DNA of 64,000 bases from assembly GCA_964019335.1 (NCBI GenBank), contig OZ025653.1, positions 62,001-126,000 of the forward strand. The letters are read 5' to 3'. Source of the stretch: Diplonema japonicum. Lineage: Eukaryota > Euglenozoa > Diplonemea > Diplonemida > Diplonemidae. Under the pieces are notes generated by a model that worked only from the letters and a program-made list of their open reading frames with translations, had not been told where the DNA came from and made no database searches. A program made the translations under genes and the position numbers. Shown here one piece after another: positions 31,901-42,219 of this stretch (position 1 is its first letter; each line of letters opens with the position of its first letter).

Positions 31901-34078
31901 GACCCAGGACCGTCGTCTAGCTGCCACTTGCAGAACGGCTGCTTTGCGACGCAGATCTCAAAATTAGACACATAGCCATCAAAGAGCTGCTCGATAACAC
32001 CTTTTCTGTTGTGGGCACCAATGGCGAAGAAGGTTGAGAAGTTGCGGAACGTAGTTGGCGTGTCGCTATTCATGGTAAGCCCCATCGGTGTGCCATCAGC
32101 CACCACCATCACATCACCGTAGTGGAACGCCCAATACAGATGATGCCACTTGCCATCACAGAGCTCGGCTTCCACAGTGCCCAGCACTGCCTTCCCTGCC
32201 TCGTCACAAAGCTCTACAAGAAGCGAGTTCTTTTTATACCCCTTTCCATTTGCATGGATGGTGATGCCCATCACCTGCTTTGTAGTGCTGTCAGTGGTCT
32301 TCATTAAGCACATCTGTCGATCCGTTACTGAAGACTGCATCCACAGCTCCACGGAGAAGAAAGACAAGTGTTCACCAAAGGAGTCCAGTGTACCGACGTT
32401 GACATAAGCATCACCCTCAAAGCACAACGACGTCTTGGGGAATGTGCCTGTTTCCCATGTTCCGCGGATGAGTTCACCCCTGTTACCTGTGACCATGTCA
32501 CGGATACCCTTCGGGTCGGCAAAAGGGAACCTTGCGAGGAGCGTCTTTCCTGACGATGACATGTCCCAAAAGGCAACATCAGCAATGTAGCCCTTGAAGG
32601 AGTTCAAGCAGGGCAGGTGGTGGATGGGCTCTTCACCGGTGCAAATTGTGGTGGCGCCAACAAAGGCAACAGCCTTCCAGGAGACGAAGCCTGTAGGCCC
32701 GTAGTGGTTGGAAGAGTCGGTGGTGTCGCACACTGGCTCCACGGGAATGCCGTCGATGGTAAGTCTGATGTCGCGGTCTGCAGCAGATACCACACTGCAC
32801 TGCAAGAAGTGCCACTTATCATCGAAGAGATGTCCTGCGGGGAACCCTGCATATGCCACGCGGTGCGCTGAGTCGCGCAGCAAAACACGGACGGCCCCTG
32901 CCTTGGGTGAATCGCCCCTCTCGTCGATGTTGAGTGTGATACTGAACTGGTTGTCCGCCCTGCCATCCGCTACGTCCAGCACCTCTAACACCTTCATGAT
33001 GCTCTTCGTCACGTGTGTCCTCACCCACATGTCGACCTTGAACGACGCCGCGATCCTCGGAAAGAAAGGAACGGGAAGCTTCACAAGCGCGTCATTCTCA
33101 TAGAGCAGCATCTTCCTTCCCTTTTTGTCTTTCAAAGCGAACTGTTCCTTCACCTCTTTCACTACCTCGGGACCTTTTCGATCGAACACCTGAGGTTTCT
33201 GTCGTGAGGATTGTGTGCATACTCCTGGCGTTAACAGTGTAGTCACGGGAGTGATGGCTCTGCTGGGAAATAGGAGCATAGAAGGAGAGTCAATGACAAT
33301 GGGCAACGCCTGTGTGGTGGTGATGGACGTGGTAGGGCCATACATCGCTGGAGGGGACATCTTTGCTCCTTTCAGAGCCGTCTGGCTGACGTGGAGTGAA
33401 TGCATCATGGGACACGAGGCCACCCAGCCGCCGCTGTGTCCTCTGAATAGACGGAGGGGTCGGTCGCACTGGAAGTTCAACCTTATCGTATTGCTTTAAA
33501 CTTTGTCGTCTTCGTGTCGAAGATGAGCGTCGGAAACTTGCGCTGCTGTTCTGTGTTGCTCGCCGTGCGAGAATCCTAGGCTTGGCGGTGTTCGGAAGGG
33601 AGGGCGCAGGTGATAGGAGGAAAGGAGTAGCTGGGACAGGGATGGGGGGCTGCACGGCTAGCTTCATCTTTGGTGACAAGATAGAGGAATCTGCGCATGA
33701 CAGGCGCGCCGAGACATCTAGGTGGGGCGCTAGCGGCATGAAGATAGAGGAGATCAGCTGCTCGACGACAGTGGCCTTTCCTTTGCTGTAGAGGCCGTTC
33801 ACAATGAGAGTGGCGCTGTGCCGTTTTGAGAGGGAATGGCTGATCTGGGATGCAATGTTTTCCTCACCCCGCCATATGCCGTCCACAATAGCAGCCATGG
33901 GGCTGAAGACGCCAGTGTCCCCTTTCCACACCTCGGAAATATGTAAAGTACGCAGAGGTGTTGGTCTTTCAAAGCTGAGCTCCAACCCTAGCCTGGTGCA
34001 CGTGCCTTGCACGAGGTCGCCCACACCGCCCTTTAGGTCATCCTTCTCTTCATCAGTCAAGCACAAGTAGCAAGGCAT
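28963..34078 (-). CDS. 1,693-residue protein with two LamG-like domains, IQ motif and caspase-like fold
   Basis: Two exons joined by a 34-nt intron at 33310-33343; without splicing the two parts are in different frames. The first ~250 residues are partly disordered. Two concanavalin-A/LamG-like domains follow (KWHFLQCSVV with an FKGYIADVAFWD closing strand, then KWHHLYWAFHYGDVMV with a later FDGYVSNFEI). An IQ-like helix (AAIFLQKHLRKFLA) may bind calmodulin. Next, ALLIASYLPLDH, a pairing helix (LYELSDSLAKSGYEVVLI), FSLVWIAGRG and MLVMDCLGW have the order of a caspase/metacaspase p20 fold, but the His site is replaced and the Cys is shifted, so it is probably inactive. No signal peptide. Function unknown. 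Confidence 0.65.
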
Positions 34079-34755
34079 TTAACAAGGCATGACATGCGCT
34101 GTATTCGGTCTGTAGTGCTTTCATTAAAAAAAATACAGAAAACTAGACAAACAACAACAGGCTAAAGGTATTATCAAACTGAAACGAGGCGCAGGGCCTG
34201 TTCCACCTGGACGCCTCCCCTACCCTTTCCCCTCCGTGGCGGTGGGGAGGAGGGAAAAAAACTACGAATTAGCCAATACACTTTATTCAATTGTTGGGGA
34301 AATAGAAAAAAACAAAGAAAGAAGAATAAAAGAAAACGGTCCTTCTTTCTTTTTGTCCCTTCACTTCAGATATCCAAAAAAAAAAAAAAGAGAGAGAAAA
34401 CTAAGTAAGTAACACAATACAGAGGACAACACAACTGTCACGACGTGCGCCCTGCCCTTCCACTTAAGAAAGGACGGCAACATGTGCTTCTTCTGCCTTC
34501 GTTGTAGGTGGAGGGGAACAAGAAGCACCTCATCTTTTTTTCCTCCCTCTTTCTTTCTTTTTTGTTTTCATTCGCACAGGCTGAGACGAGGAGACACTTT
34601 TCAGAAGGGAAAAAAAAAAACACAAATTCCTTTGTCTCGGGGAAGGGAAGAAGGGAAGATACAGTGGAAGATACACGGGAGAGTGGGTCTGCTCGGATGG
34701 GCTATTCGTTCTTTGAACTATATTTTTTCACTTTTCTCATTTGTTCCTTTTAATT
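34079..34755. other. 677-bp intergenic region
   Basis: Homopolymeric A and T/C runs, plus a hairpin of CCTCCCC (34214-34220) with GGGGAGG (34244-34250). No gene recognised. Confidence 0.4.
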
Positions 34756-35701
34756 CTACTCACGAAGCGCCTCCCACAGAGATTCCCACTTCATGTACTC
34801 CACACGCCCTGTGTTCGTCTCGTCGGCAGATGCTGTAAAAAAAAAAAAAAATCATGAAGCCCTATTCTCCATACCAACGATCTCCTTGATCTCATCTTCG
34901 GGAAGGAACTCACCGCACAGCTCAGAGATGATCTTCTTAAGCTGCGCAATGGTGAGCACACCGGTGTTCTCTGGGTCGTGTTTTTGGAATTCGTTCTGGA
35001 CCTCTTGTTCGGCGCCTTTGTTTGTTTTCCTTCCCCTTCTTTTCCTTCCCCGTTACATACTCTCGTCTGACCCGAAGTTGTGGATCATAAGCATCAAGAA
35101 TTCTTCGAATTCAATTTCACCGCTGTCATCGACGTCGACATCTCTGATCATCTGAGCAAGCTCCGCCTCTGACAGCTCCTGACCGAACGCCTGGAAGACG
35201 TTGCCCAGCTCCTGCACGTCGATGGCTCCGCTTCCGTCGGAGTCAAAGTGGTTGAAGCATTCTCTGAGACCTTCAATTTGGCTGTTGTTCAGCGGCTTCA
35301 GCCCCTGCGCCTTGATCTTTGCTTTCAGCATCGAAAACGGGTCCGCCCCTTCCGCCTGTGCCCCCTCCAACCACATCAGGAATTCGTAGATATCAAGCTC
35401 CATGTTCCCATCAGTGTCAACCGCCTCCATGGACTTCTTCAGTTCTGCGAAGGAGGGGGGAAATGAATTAATGTTACCCCGCTTTTCTTTTCTCTGTCCA
35501 TACCATCGTCGCTCATCTCAACACCAAGCTTTCTTGCCAGGATCTTGAACTCCAGGAAATCTATCTTTCCTATTTGAATAGAAATTACGGGGGGAAGAAT
35601 GTCATACCACTCCTGTCAGTGTCGAAGGCCTGGAAAAGCTTCTCGATGAACATCTTCTCTTCCTTCGAGAACTTGTTCGTTGTCGGACCATCGGAACCCA
35701 T
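34756..35701 (-). CDS. Six-EF-hand calcium-binding protein
   Basis: 253 residues from five exons; introns at 35570-35607, 35445-35503 (59 nt), 35016-35060 and 34833-34874. Splicing shows six EF-hands, against four in calmodulin. Loops in order: DTDRSGKIDFLE, DTDGNMELDIYE, DSDGSGAIDVQE, DVDDSGEIEFEE, DPENTGVLTIAQ and DETNTGRVEYMK. The first four have canonical ligands, the fifth lacks the final Glu, and the sixth ends in Lys and is probably silent. The layout resembles calbindin-type buffers or sensors. An unspliced reading would stop at 35053 and miss the last two hands. Cytosolic calcium sensing or buffering is likely. Confidence 0.85.
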
Positions 35702-35891
35702 TTTTCTTTATCAAATGTTCAACCTGCGGGAAGGGGTTGTTCTCTCCGTCTTTGGAGGCGGCTCATCAAGGAAAACATCATGATGGATACCAACGACCTC
35801 ACCCACTGGAAGAAAGAAAAAAAAAAAAGCAACGTTTAAAATAGGAACTACTAAAAAATACAATACACGTTAAAGACCTTTCCTCCTTTTC

Positions 35892-37291
35892 TTATTTCCT
35901 AGCTGTGCAGATTGAGAGATGCTCCATCAAGACACCCCCGTTGAACCTCTGCAGGCAGAAAGGGCATCTATTCTTGGCCTGTGTAAGGTAGACCTCCGTT
36001 GCTGCCCTATTGTACTCATGGACGTTGACAGGTGACGTACTAGGTGCTGTGGGCGGCCGCAGTCGGCGGCAGTCGTGGGGGAGCTGCTTCTGTGTCGCGA
36101 ACCAGGCCTGCGGTAGTGTGTGATGACCTTCCCGATTCATACCTTGAGACACTTAGGGATGTGCGACTGGAGGCTGTCCAAGAAATGACTGCCACAAATG
36201 TGGCATGTCAAAGGGTAGACATCAGGCCTCTGCTGGGGGAGTGATACAGGAGCCAACGGGGGCGAAACAGAACGAGAAGGAAGAGGAGCTGCCGGGGGGG
36301 ACAGCACAAGTGCAGGAGATACAAACGGCATGTGTGAGGGCGACACACTCCTCGCTGGCGACACGTTCCTAGGCTGCGACTTCGGAGAGATGGCCACAGA
36401 CCTTGGGGACACCGGAATGCTACATGACCTGGGGGACGTCGAACTGGAGATTGGCACTGGCGGCTGTGATGGGTGCGGCTCGGGCTCGCCGTCGTCCTTC
36501 CAATCGTTCTTCGGCGCTTCTTGGATGCACAACTTCTTCAAATGCGAAAGCTCAGCTCGTAGCGTGCGTATCGTCGACTCCGACTCTGCCTGCTGCACCT
36601 CTATCCTCACATTCCTCGCGCTCAGCTGTGCATGCTTCTCTTTGAGTACAGCATTCTCGGACACTAGCTCCTTTCGTGACTTATACACCTGCTCAAACTC
36701 GCTTAGTAAAGTGTCTTGCTCCTTCTCCAGTGTTGCTATCCGCTCCTTGAGCTGTTCACTCCCGCCCTGTTCCCAGGCAAACAGCTCCGTCAACCCTTCT
36801 CGTGTTATCTTCCCCCGAAGGAGCTTCTTGTACTGCTGGAGTAGCTCGAGCATATTAGGATCCTGAGTGTCCAATGCAGGGGGTATAGGAGGGCTGCTGT
36901 GCTTGGCTGTGCAGGCAGGCGTCACTGGCGAAATGACCGGGGACGGCGCGTGGTGGGGGGAGCGTGAGACATTCGAAGGTAGCAGTCGGGGCTCAATGAA
37001 TGCACACCACTGTGCTTTGTCTTCAATTGTAGACATTGAAAGCATCACCCACTCCTTGCCAGCACGCAAGCCTATTACGTGTCTGTCGTCTATATCAAGA
37101 GGGAGTCTACTCTCGTCGCTCACAATGTCTGTGATGCTGTTGTACGCAATGTGTGCCTGTCGCAGTGCCTTTTCATTAATGCTGAATGAGAGCACCGTCT
37201 CATTGGCTTCAGCCCAGTATCGCCGCCAGTCCCTGTTCTCACCGGCATCGCCATTGTACCGGAAGACATCCACCCACCCGGTCACAAGCAT
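35892..37291 (-). CDS. PH-domain coiled-coil protein with two C2HC zinc fingers
   Basis: 454 residues; a 35-nt intron at 36108-36142. Residues 1-105 form a PH domain (MLVTGWVDVFRYN at the start, DKAQWCAFIEPRL helix at the end). A coiled coil spans ~155-250. A Ser/Pro-rich linker follows, then two zinc fingers of the C2HC type, CHICGSHFLDSLQSHIPKC and CPFCLQRFNGGVLMEHLSIC, the second on the last exon. Such paired C2HC fingers occur in ciliary and cytoskeletal proteins. Likely a phosphoinositide- or protein-binding scaffold. The ATG at 37291 lies 10 nt after CTGCACCACAG; the longer upstream frame overlaps the previous gene and is not used. Confidence 0.75.
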
Positions 37292-37499
37292 CCCGACTGT
37301 CCTGTGGTGCAGTAATATGCTGCATAACAATGGGCTATAAATAAATAGCGTAAAAGAATCAACTAACTGCCTTACAGGCGACCCCTGCAATAGGAATAGT
37401 TCCCGATGCTGAACCACCATGGCTTGCTCATGCTGTATGAAAACGTTCGTTGTTGCATCAGGTGATGGCCTGTGCAACCTTTGTGTGTGGCTGCTCAAT

Positions 37500-38619
37500 C
37501 TAGAGCTTGCTGTTGTTGTCTTCAATTGCGAGCAACAACTTGCCAAAGTTCTGAGAAGTGTACAGTCCCTGGAGTGTCTTCGGGATGTTATCGAAGCCTG
37601 TCCTGATGTCTTCCTGTAAAAGTTGTAAAAGAGTAGGTGGCTGGGAATACCTTCTGCTTCAGCAGCCCCTGCTGGTACCACTTGCTCAGTTGCATAAGCG
37701 CCTTAGGGTACTCCTTTGCGAATTGGAACACCAAGAAACCCTAAGATGTGTTGAAAGAAAGACAAGACACGCATACCTCCATAGAAGACTGGCTCCCGAT
37801 CATGGCCAAGTAGGTCTTGGGGCCCTGAACGTCACTGGCATCTTTAGGGTTGTACTGGCTGATGCCACCACAGAGAGCAATGCGGCCCTTGGTCCTCATC
37901 ATAAGCATTGCGCATTCCAGCGCCTCACCACCAACATTGTCGAAGTACACGTCGAACCCCTTGGGGGCAACAGCGCGCAGCTTGTCGTGCAGCGAGCTCG
38001 ACTTGTCCTTGTAATCCACCACAGCATCGTACCCCAGCTCCTCCTTGCAGAAGGCACACTTGTCCTTGCCACCGGCAATCCCGATGACCTTCTTGGCACC
38101 CATGATTTTGGCAACCTGCCCCACAACACTCCCAGTCGCACCCGCGGCACCTGACACCAGTACAGTGTCACCCTTTTTCATCTTACCAACATTTAGCAAC
38201 CCGAAATAAGCGGTCAGACCGGTAGTCCCGAACAAGCTGAGAGTAAGAGTGGGTGAGACACCTGGCGGCAGGGGGGGGAGCACCCTCGCCCCAACCTGGT
38301 CTTTGCCGTTCGAGACGCAGTAATCCTGCCATCCGCACAAACCAATCGCAAGATCCCCAACCTTGAACCTTGGATGCTTGGACTCCACCACCTTCAGCAC
38401 CCCCTGGGCAAGCATAACGTCCCCTGGCATCACTTGCTTCATGTAGCTGCCCTTCGTAAGCCAAGCCCTCTGGGCAGGGTCGAACGACAGGTGAAGCACC
38501 TTGAAAAGAGCCTGTCCATCTCTGATGGTGGGGATGCTGCTGTTCACCTTTTCATAGTGCTCAGGGCCGATCATGCCCACCACGGGCTTCGCAAGCTTCC
38601 ATTGTCTGTTGACTGCCAT
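37500..38619 (-). CDS. MDR-family NADPH-dependent reductase (alkenal/prostaglandin reductase-like)
   Basis: 348 residues from three exons; introns at 37741-37776 and 37614-37650 (GTATTC donor). Zinc-independent medium-chain dehydrogenase: the cofactor motif VSGAAGATGSVVGQVAK, the TTGLTAYFGLL helix and the YFDNVGGEAL motif are typical of leukotriene-B4/alkenal double-bond reductases. The last exons add EDIRTGFDNIPKTLQGL, the conserved family C-terminus, which confirms the splicing. It reduces alpha,beta-unsaturated aldehydes or ketones with NADPH in the cytosol, a detoxification role. The start lies 3 nt after CATCTTCCGCAG, 53 nt from the upstream stop. Confidence 0.9.
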
Positions 38620-38672
38620 TTCCTGCGGAAGATGACTAGGCTACATTATATTTGAAATGAAATCGTAACTTT

Positions 38673-40001
38673 CTAAGTTGTACATTGCTTCAGGGTAACA
38701 TGAACGGCTCTCATACTATCTGGGCTTAAGTAATGAAAAGAGATGGACTCGTTGCTGATGCCGTCGATACCATGGATGAACTGCGTCGAGTACGTTGCTA
38801 CCTGCAGTGGTGAGATGTGAGAGCTAATGCATACCCAGTTATCCTTTGCCACGTGCACTAAGTGGTCGGGGCCAACAGGATGGAATCTCTCTGCTTTGCG
38901 GTTGTCACGTGTGTCCACAGGCACGATATCAAAAAAACGTAGACACTTAGCCACCTGAACATCTTCCCAGAACATCTTGCCATGCGGTTCGCACTTGGGA
39001 TTGTCCAGATTGTTGGCCAGTACTTTGAGTGCCTCCCTGCTAAGGGTATAGCCGGCGCCTCCAGCGTTGAAGAACACCTTTCCGTTTGGATCGTACAGCC
39101 GCCTTCCGATGTAGTGTGGTTTCTTCCTGTCCAGCGTAGAAAGGTAGGCCTTGTAGTTTGGTGTGAACACGTACATGTCGTCGCCGCCAATCAAGAAGTA
39201 GTCATAGTTCTCGATCTGCGTACTATTAGCCCATGCCCAGATGGACCGCACCTTCTGCCACATGTTCTCCCACGCCTCAGGCCCTTCGTGAACCACTTGA
39301 ATCGCTGGAACGCTCGGGTCGTGCACGGTGCTCATCGCAACAAACCCGTCACAGCCCGAAGCCCACGTGGCGGTCTGCGCCTTTACCTTCGTGACATGGT
39401 TCTTCTCCATTGTGTACACCATGCACAGCACCTTCGGGGAGTCGAGTGGTGGCTGCATGTGCTGTATTTTTCTCACAATGTCGCCCCCTCCTGCTGAGTG
39501 CACCGGTGAGCTGCATAAGGAACTTACGCTGTGATGAGTCCAATAATTCCCCAATCCATACCTAGCCTTCTTCCACAGCCCAGCATGGGTCTCTAGAAGG
39601 AAATCTAACGCCTCGCTACTGGAAGTGTCTTTATGCAGTTTCAGGTCCACATCACCGATGAACAGCTCAGGGAGGTCCCTAGCGCGAGTCGCCCCTATCG
39701 AGGGGGGTGCTGTCTTGGTCTCGCCATGGACCTCGCGGATGTTGCTCTGCCCACATCGCCCGCAGCTCTGCCTGCACTTGTCACGTACGCTGCTCTCTCT
39801 GCATCTTCCCTTGATCACAAACTGCTTGCAGTCAGGCGCCACATCCATGCACCCTTCAGCTTCCTTAGGAGCGTCAGTCACTACTTTGTACAGCACTGTG
39901 TTAATGGAGCAATAGCTTTGCAACATACATAACGCCCACACAGTCAGCACAACTGTGAAGAACACAACCACGAACACCCTCGTGGACCTTCCGCGTCGCA
40001 T
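38673..40001 (-). CDS. C1GALT-like glycosyltransferase (GT31) with ShKT domain, type II membrane protein
   Basis: 431 residues if the 33-nt intron at 39529-39561 is removed, 442 if retained. A short basic N-terminus precedes a signal anchor (VFVVVFFTVVLTVWALCML). A six-Cys ShKT-type domain follows (C...C...CRESS...C...CGRCG, residues ~51-84). The catalytic part has LCMVYTMEKNHVTKVKAQT, the DDMYV metal site (DxD-like), NAGGAGYTLSREAL and WEDVQVAKCL, which match core-1 beta-1,3-galactosyltransferases that extend O-GalNAc in the Golgi. An ShKT domain attached in the stem is unusual; it is a disulphide-rich binding module here, not evidence of a toxin. The start codon is only 10 nt from the stop of the PPR gene. 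Confidence 0.85.
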   Translation of the reverse strand: MRRGRSTRVFVVVFFTVVLTVWALCMLQSYCSINTVLYKVVTDAPKEAEGCMDVAPDCKQFVIKGRCRESSVRDKCRQSCGRCGQSNIREVHGETKTAPPSIGATRARDLPELFIGDVDLKLHKDTSSSEALDFLLETHAGLWKKARYGLGNYWTHHSVSSLCSSPVHSAGGGDIVRKIQHMQPPLDSPKVLCMVYTMEKNHVTKVKAQTATWASGCDGFVAMSTVHDPSVPAIQVVHEGPEAWENMWQKVRSIWAWANSTQIENYDYFLIGGDDMYVFTPNYKAYLSTLDRKKPHYIGRRLYDPNGKVFFNAGGAGYTLSREALKVLANNLDNPKCEPHGKMFWEDVQVAKCLRFFDIVPVDTRDNRKAERFHPVGPDHLVHVAKDNWVCISSHISPLQVATYSTQFIHGIDGISNESISFHYLSPDSMRAVHVTLKQCTT

Positions 40002-40014
40002 GTCCCTCCTCCTA
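40002..40014 (-). promoter_or_regulatory. 10-nt spacer; stop codon of PPR gene overlaps acceptor-like TAG
   Basis: The PPR gene ends with a TAG at 40012-40014 inside an acceptor-like CTTAACTCATACTAG, followed by 10 purine-rich nt and the next ATG. If used, the splice acceptor would be the stop codon itself. Confidence 0.45.
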
Positions 40015-41130
40015 GTATGAGTTAAGTTGCTTCGCTTTTTCTTTCTCGGTTGCCAGCTGGTGTAACTGAGCTTTTAAGTTCTCATGGAGGAAAGGATTCA
40101 TATGTCTCATAAGTGCTTCTATCTTGTCAGGTCTACCTGCTGCAGCATAAACGCGCAGCAGGCACACATAGAGTGTCTCCGCCTGGGGCTTGGTGCAGCC
40201 GTTCAATGCATTGGAAAGTATCTCTTCCGCCAGCTTGAGTACGCTCTCTTCTTCAGCCCACATGGCTAGTGCATCAATGAGCAAGCCGTAGACATAAGCG
40301 TCAAGCGTGACCCCGCTGTGGCACATAGCGTTGTAGGTGTTGGAGACGCCCCGCAGGTCCTCGTTTCTTACGTAGCACTTCAGCAGCAGGGTATAATGCT
40401 TCAGAGTGATAGGCCATCCCTGGTCTCTTGTGTATGATATTATCTGCTCTGCGCTCTTGGCGTCCTTCGCAACGCAAGAAACCCTCAGCAGCAGCATTGC
40501 CGTTTGGGCGGTGATATCAAAGCCATCTATCCGAAGGGCCTCGACTACCAACGAGGCCTCCTTTACATCTTTGCATATCTTTAAGAGCGCGTGGTTGCCT
40601 TCCCGTCCGAGCTTGTGGCCTCGGCCTTTAATCTCAGCAGCCACTTTCCTGACGAGGTCGTCCTTGCGGTTGACGGCGTACAGCTCGAGCAGGGAGCACA
40701 TAGCCACCCGCCCCACTGAGTAGCCGTCGGCCTCGATGCTGTGCAGGAATGCAAGCCCTTTGTCGAGGCTGCCGGGGCGAGCAGAGAATGACCTGAGGAG
40801 TATTTCGCAGGTGTCAGCAGAAGGCTTGATAGACTCCTTCCTCATGTCGGACATGAGAGAAGTTCCAATGCTGTGTGACCCCAGCTTTGCCACGAAGCTG
40901 ATGGCAGCGTGGTACGAATACGGGCCAACACGGTGTCCCCTTGCCTTGGCTTGCCGAATGATGGTTCTTACTTGTTCGGAGACATTCGTGATAGACCTGT
41001 TATCAAACTTGTTCCATGTGGCTCTCTTCTCCAGATCCTTGATCCTCTTCACAGTCTCATAATCTCCTGTGGCGGCCTTCTTGGTGCATTGCGCTGTGTC
41101 AAAAAAAACAGCACGCAGCTGCCGCCGCAT
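40012..41130 (-). CDS. Pentatricopeptide-repeat (PPR) protein, likely mitochondrial
   Basis: 372 residues, no intron. About eight tandem ~35-residue helix pairs, for example CEILLRSFSARPGSLDKGLAF, AMCSLLELYAVNRKDDLVRK and HYTLLLKCYVRNEDLRGV, have the PPR pattern. The N-terminus MRRQLRAVFF is basic with no early acids, fitting an organelle presequence. PPR proteins bind single-stranded organellar RNA and act in cleavage, editing or translation. No endonuclease, SMR or editing domain is attached. The start is preceded by CGCCTTGCAG 8 nt upstream. Confidence 0.8.
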   Translation of the reverse strand: MRRQLRAVFFDTAQCTKKAATGDYETVKRIKDLEKRATWNKFDNRSITNVSEQVRTIIRQAKARGHRVGPYSYHAAISFVAKLGSHSIGTSLMSDMRKESIKPSADTCEILLRSFSARPGSLDKGLAFLHSIEADGYSVGRVAMCSLLELYAVNRKDDLVRKVAAEIKGRGHKLGREGNHALLKICKDVKEASLVVEALRIDGFDITAQTAMLLLRVSCVAKDAKSAEQIISYTRDQGWPITLKHYTLLLKCYVRNEDLRGVSNTYNAMCHSGVTLDAYVYGLLIDALAMWAEEESVLKLAEEILSNALNGCTKPQAETLYVCLLRVYAAAGRPDKIEALMRHMNPFLHENLKAQLHQLATEKEKAKQLNSY

Positions 41131-41582
41131 CGGGTCACCTGCAAGGCGTTCAAAAAGGAAAATTTAAAGATAAACAACAACAACAAAAAAAAACAAGGAC
41201 ACAGATCATCGCGCGGGGGGAAAAGACATCTTATCTTCCTTTTCCTTTTTCATTTTTTTCTATTCATCGACTTCTTCATCTACACAACCCGTCGCACCGA
41301 AGTGATCATCAAGCTAATGGTGCCTCGGCTGCTCTGGTTGTAATCAAATCTTATTGTGTACTTATTTTTGCCACGTTTTCTTTTTCTTATTTCTGTTTCC
41401 CCAGTTTAGTATTTTGGACAAACGCCTGTGCCAAGCGTCCTAATCGTTCATTTTTTGCAGAGATCAGGATTCAGTAAAAGAACCAGAGGCGTAAGGTGTT
41501 TCGGCGGGTTATGATTCGCCTTGAAGAACTAAATAGGTTTCTATTCTCCTTGTCGCTCTTTGATGACTTCTTATTTCTGTTT
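41131..41582. other. 452-bp intergenic region
   Basis: A-rich on the plus strand near 41170-41220 and T-rich further right. No gene or structured RNA recognised. Confidence 0.4.
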
Positions 41583-42070
41583 TCACAGCAGGTCCTTGGC
41601 CTTCTGCAGCACAGGAAGCATGTTGGGCCGAATGATCTTCATGGCCTCGTCAAGGGGGAAGTACTGTCGCTTTCTATGGCTTTCCGCCCAGTCGTCTAGC
41701 CAGGACTGCTCGTGAAGCATCCACATGTGCCACAAGCTTGTGTTGCCCTGTGGAAAAGCAAAGAATAATTTGAAAATAAAGCATCGAAACCTTTGTCGAC
41801 GTGATATTAAAGGTGCCCAACGAAGCACCCAGAGTGCACTGTACGCCTGCCTCCTCCAGCGTCTCACGGACAGCTGCTTCACACGCAGTCTGTGCAAGGT
41901 GTTACTTCATACGAACACACCTCATCCGTCTCCCACCCCCCCTTCGGCAGCACCCAGTCTGGGGTGTTCAGCGACGAAATCAGCAGAACCTCAGGTCCGT
42001 CGTGGCGCCTACGTGACACAACACCGCCAGCTACTAACCTTATTTGATTTTGACCCCCTTTTTTTTCCAT
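41583..42070 (-). CDS. Nudix hydrolase, diphosphoinositol-polyphosphate phosphohydrolase-like
   Basis: 137 residues from three exons; introns at 41890-41920 (GTGTGT donor) and 41748-41790 (GTTTCG donor). Splicing rebuilds a complete Nudix box across the first junction: KGGWETDE then TACEAAVRETLEEAGV (GX5EX7REUXEEXGU). The PKGGWE variant is typical of DIPP/NUDT3-related enzymes of plants and fungi that remove the beta-phosphate of inositol pyrophosphates or cut diadenosine polyphosphates. The FPLDEAMKII segment near the end fits the family fold. Without splicing no Nudix box exists. The start Met before EKKGGQ is the first in frame. Confidence 0.85.
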
Positions 42071-42219
42071 AAAGAAAGATGACACCTCCTTCCATCTTCG
42101 TGGTATCGCTGGTTCTCTCGGCCTTGGCGGGCAGGCACCACTGCTGACATTCTTACCGTGTCCTGAAGAATCTGGTACTACAAAAAACAGTAAGACTACA
42201 AAAACTATTGTACTACAGG

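Noticed and set aside
33199-33222. Possible 24-nt intron (GTATGC ... GACAG) in the LamG gene
   Set aside because: Shorter than every supported intron; the frame is open through it and no conserved motif depends on its removal.
35053-35430. Four-EF calmodulin-like ORF ending at 35053
   Set aside because: The stop lies inside a GTATGT intron; splicing continues the frame into two more EF-hands.
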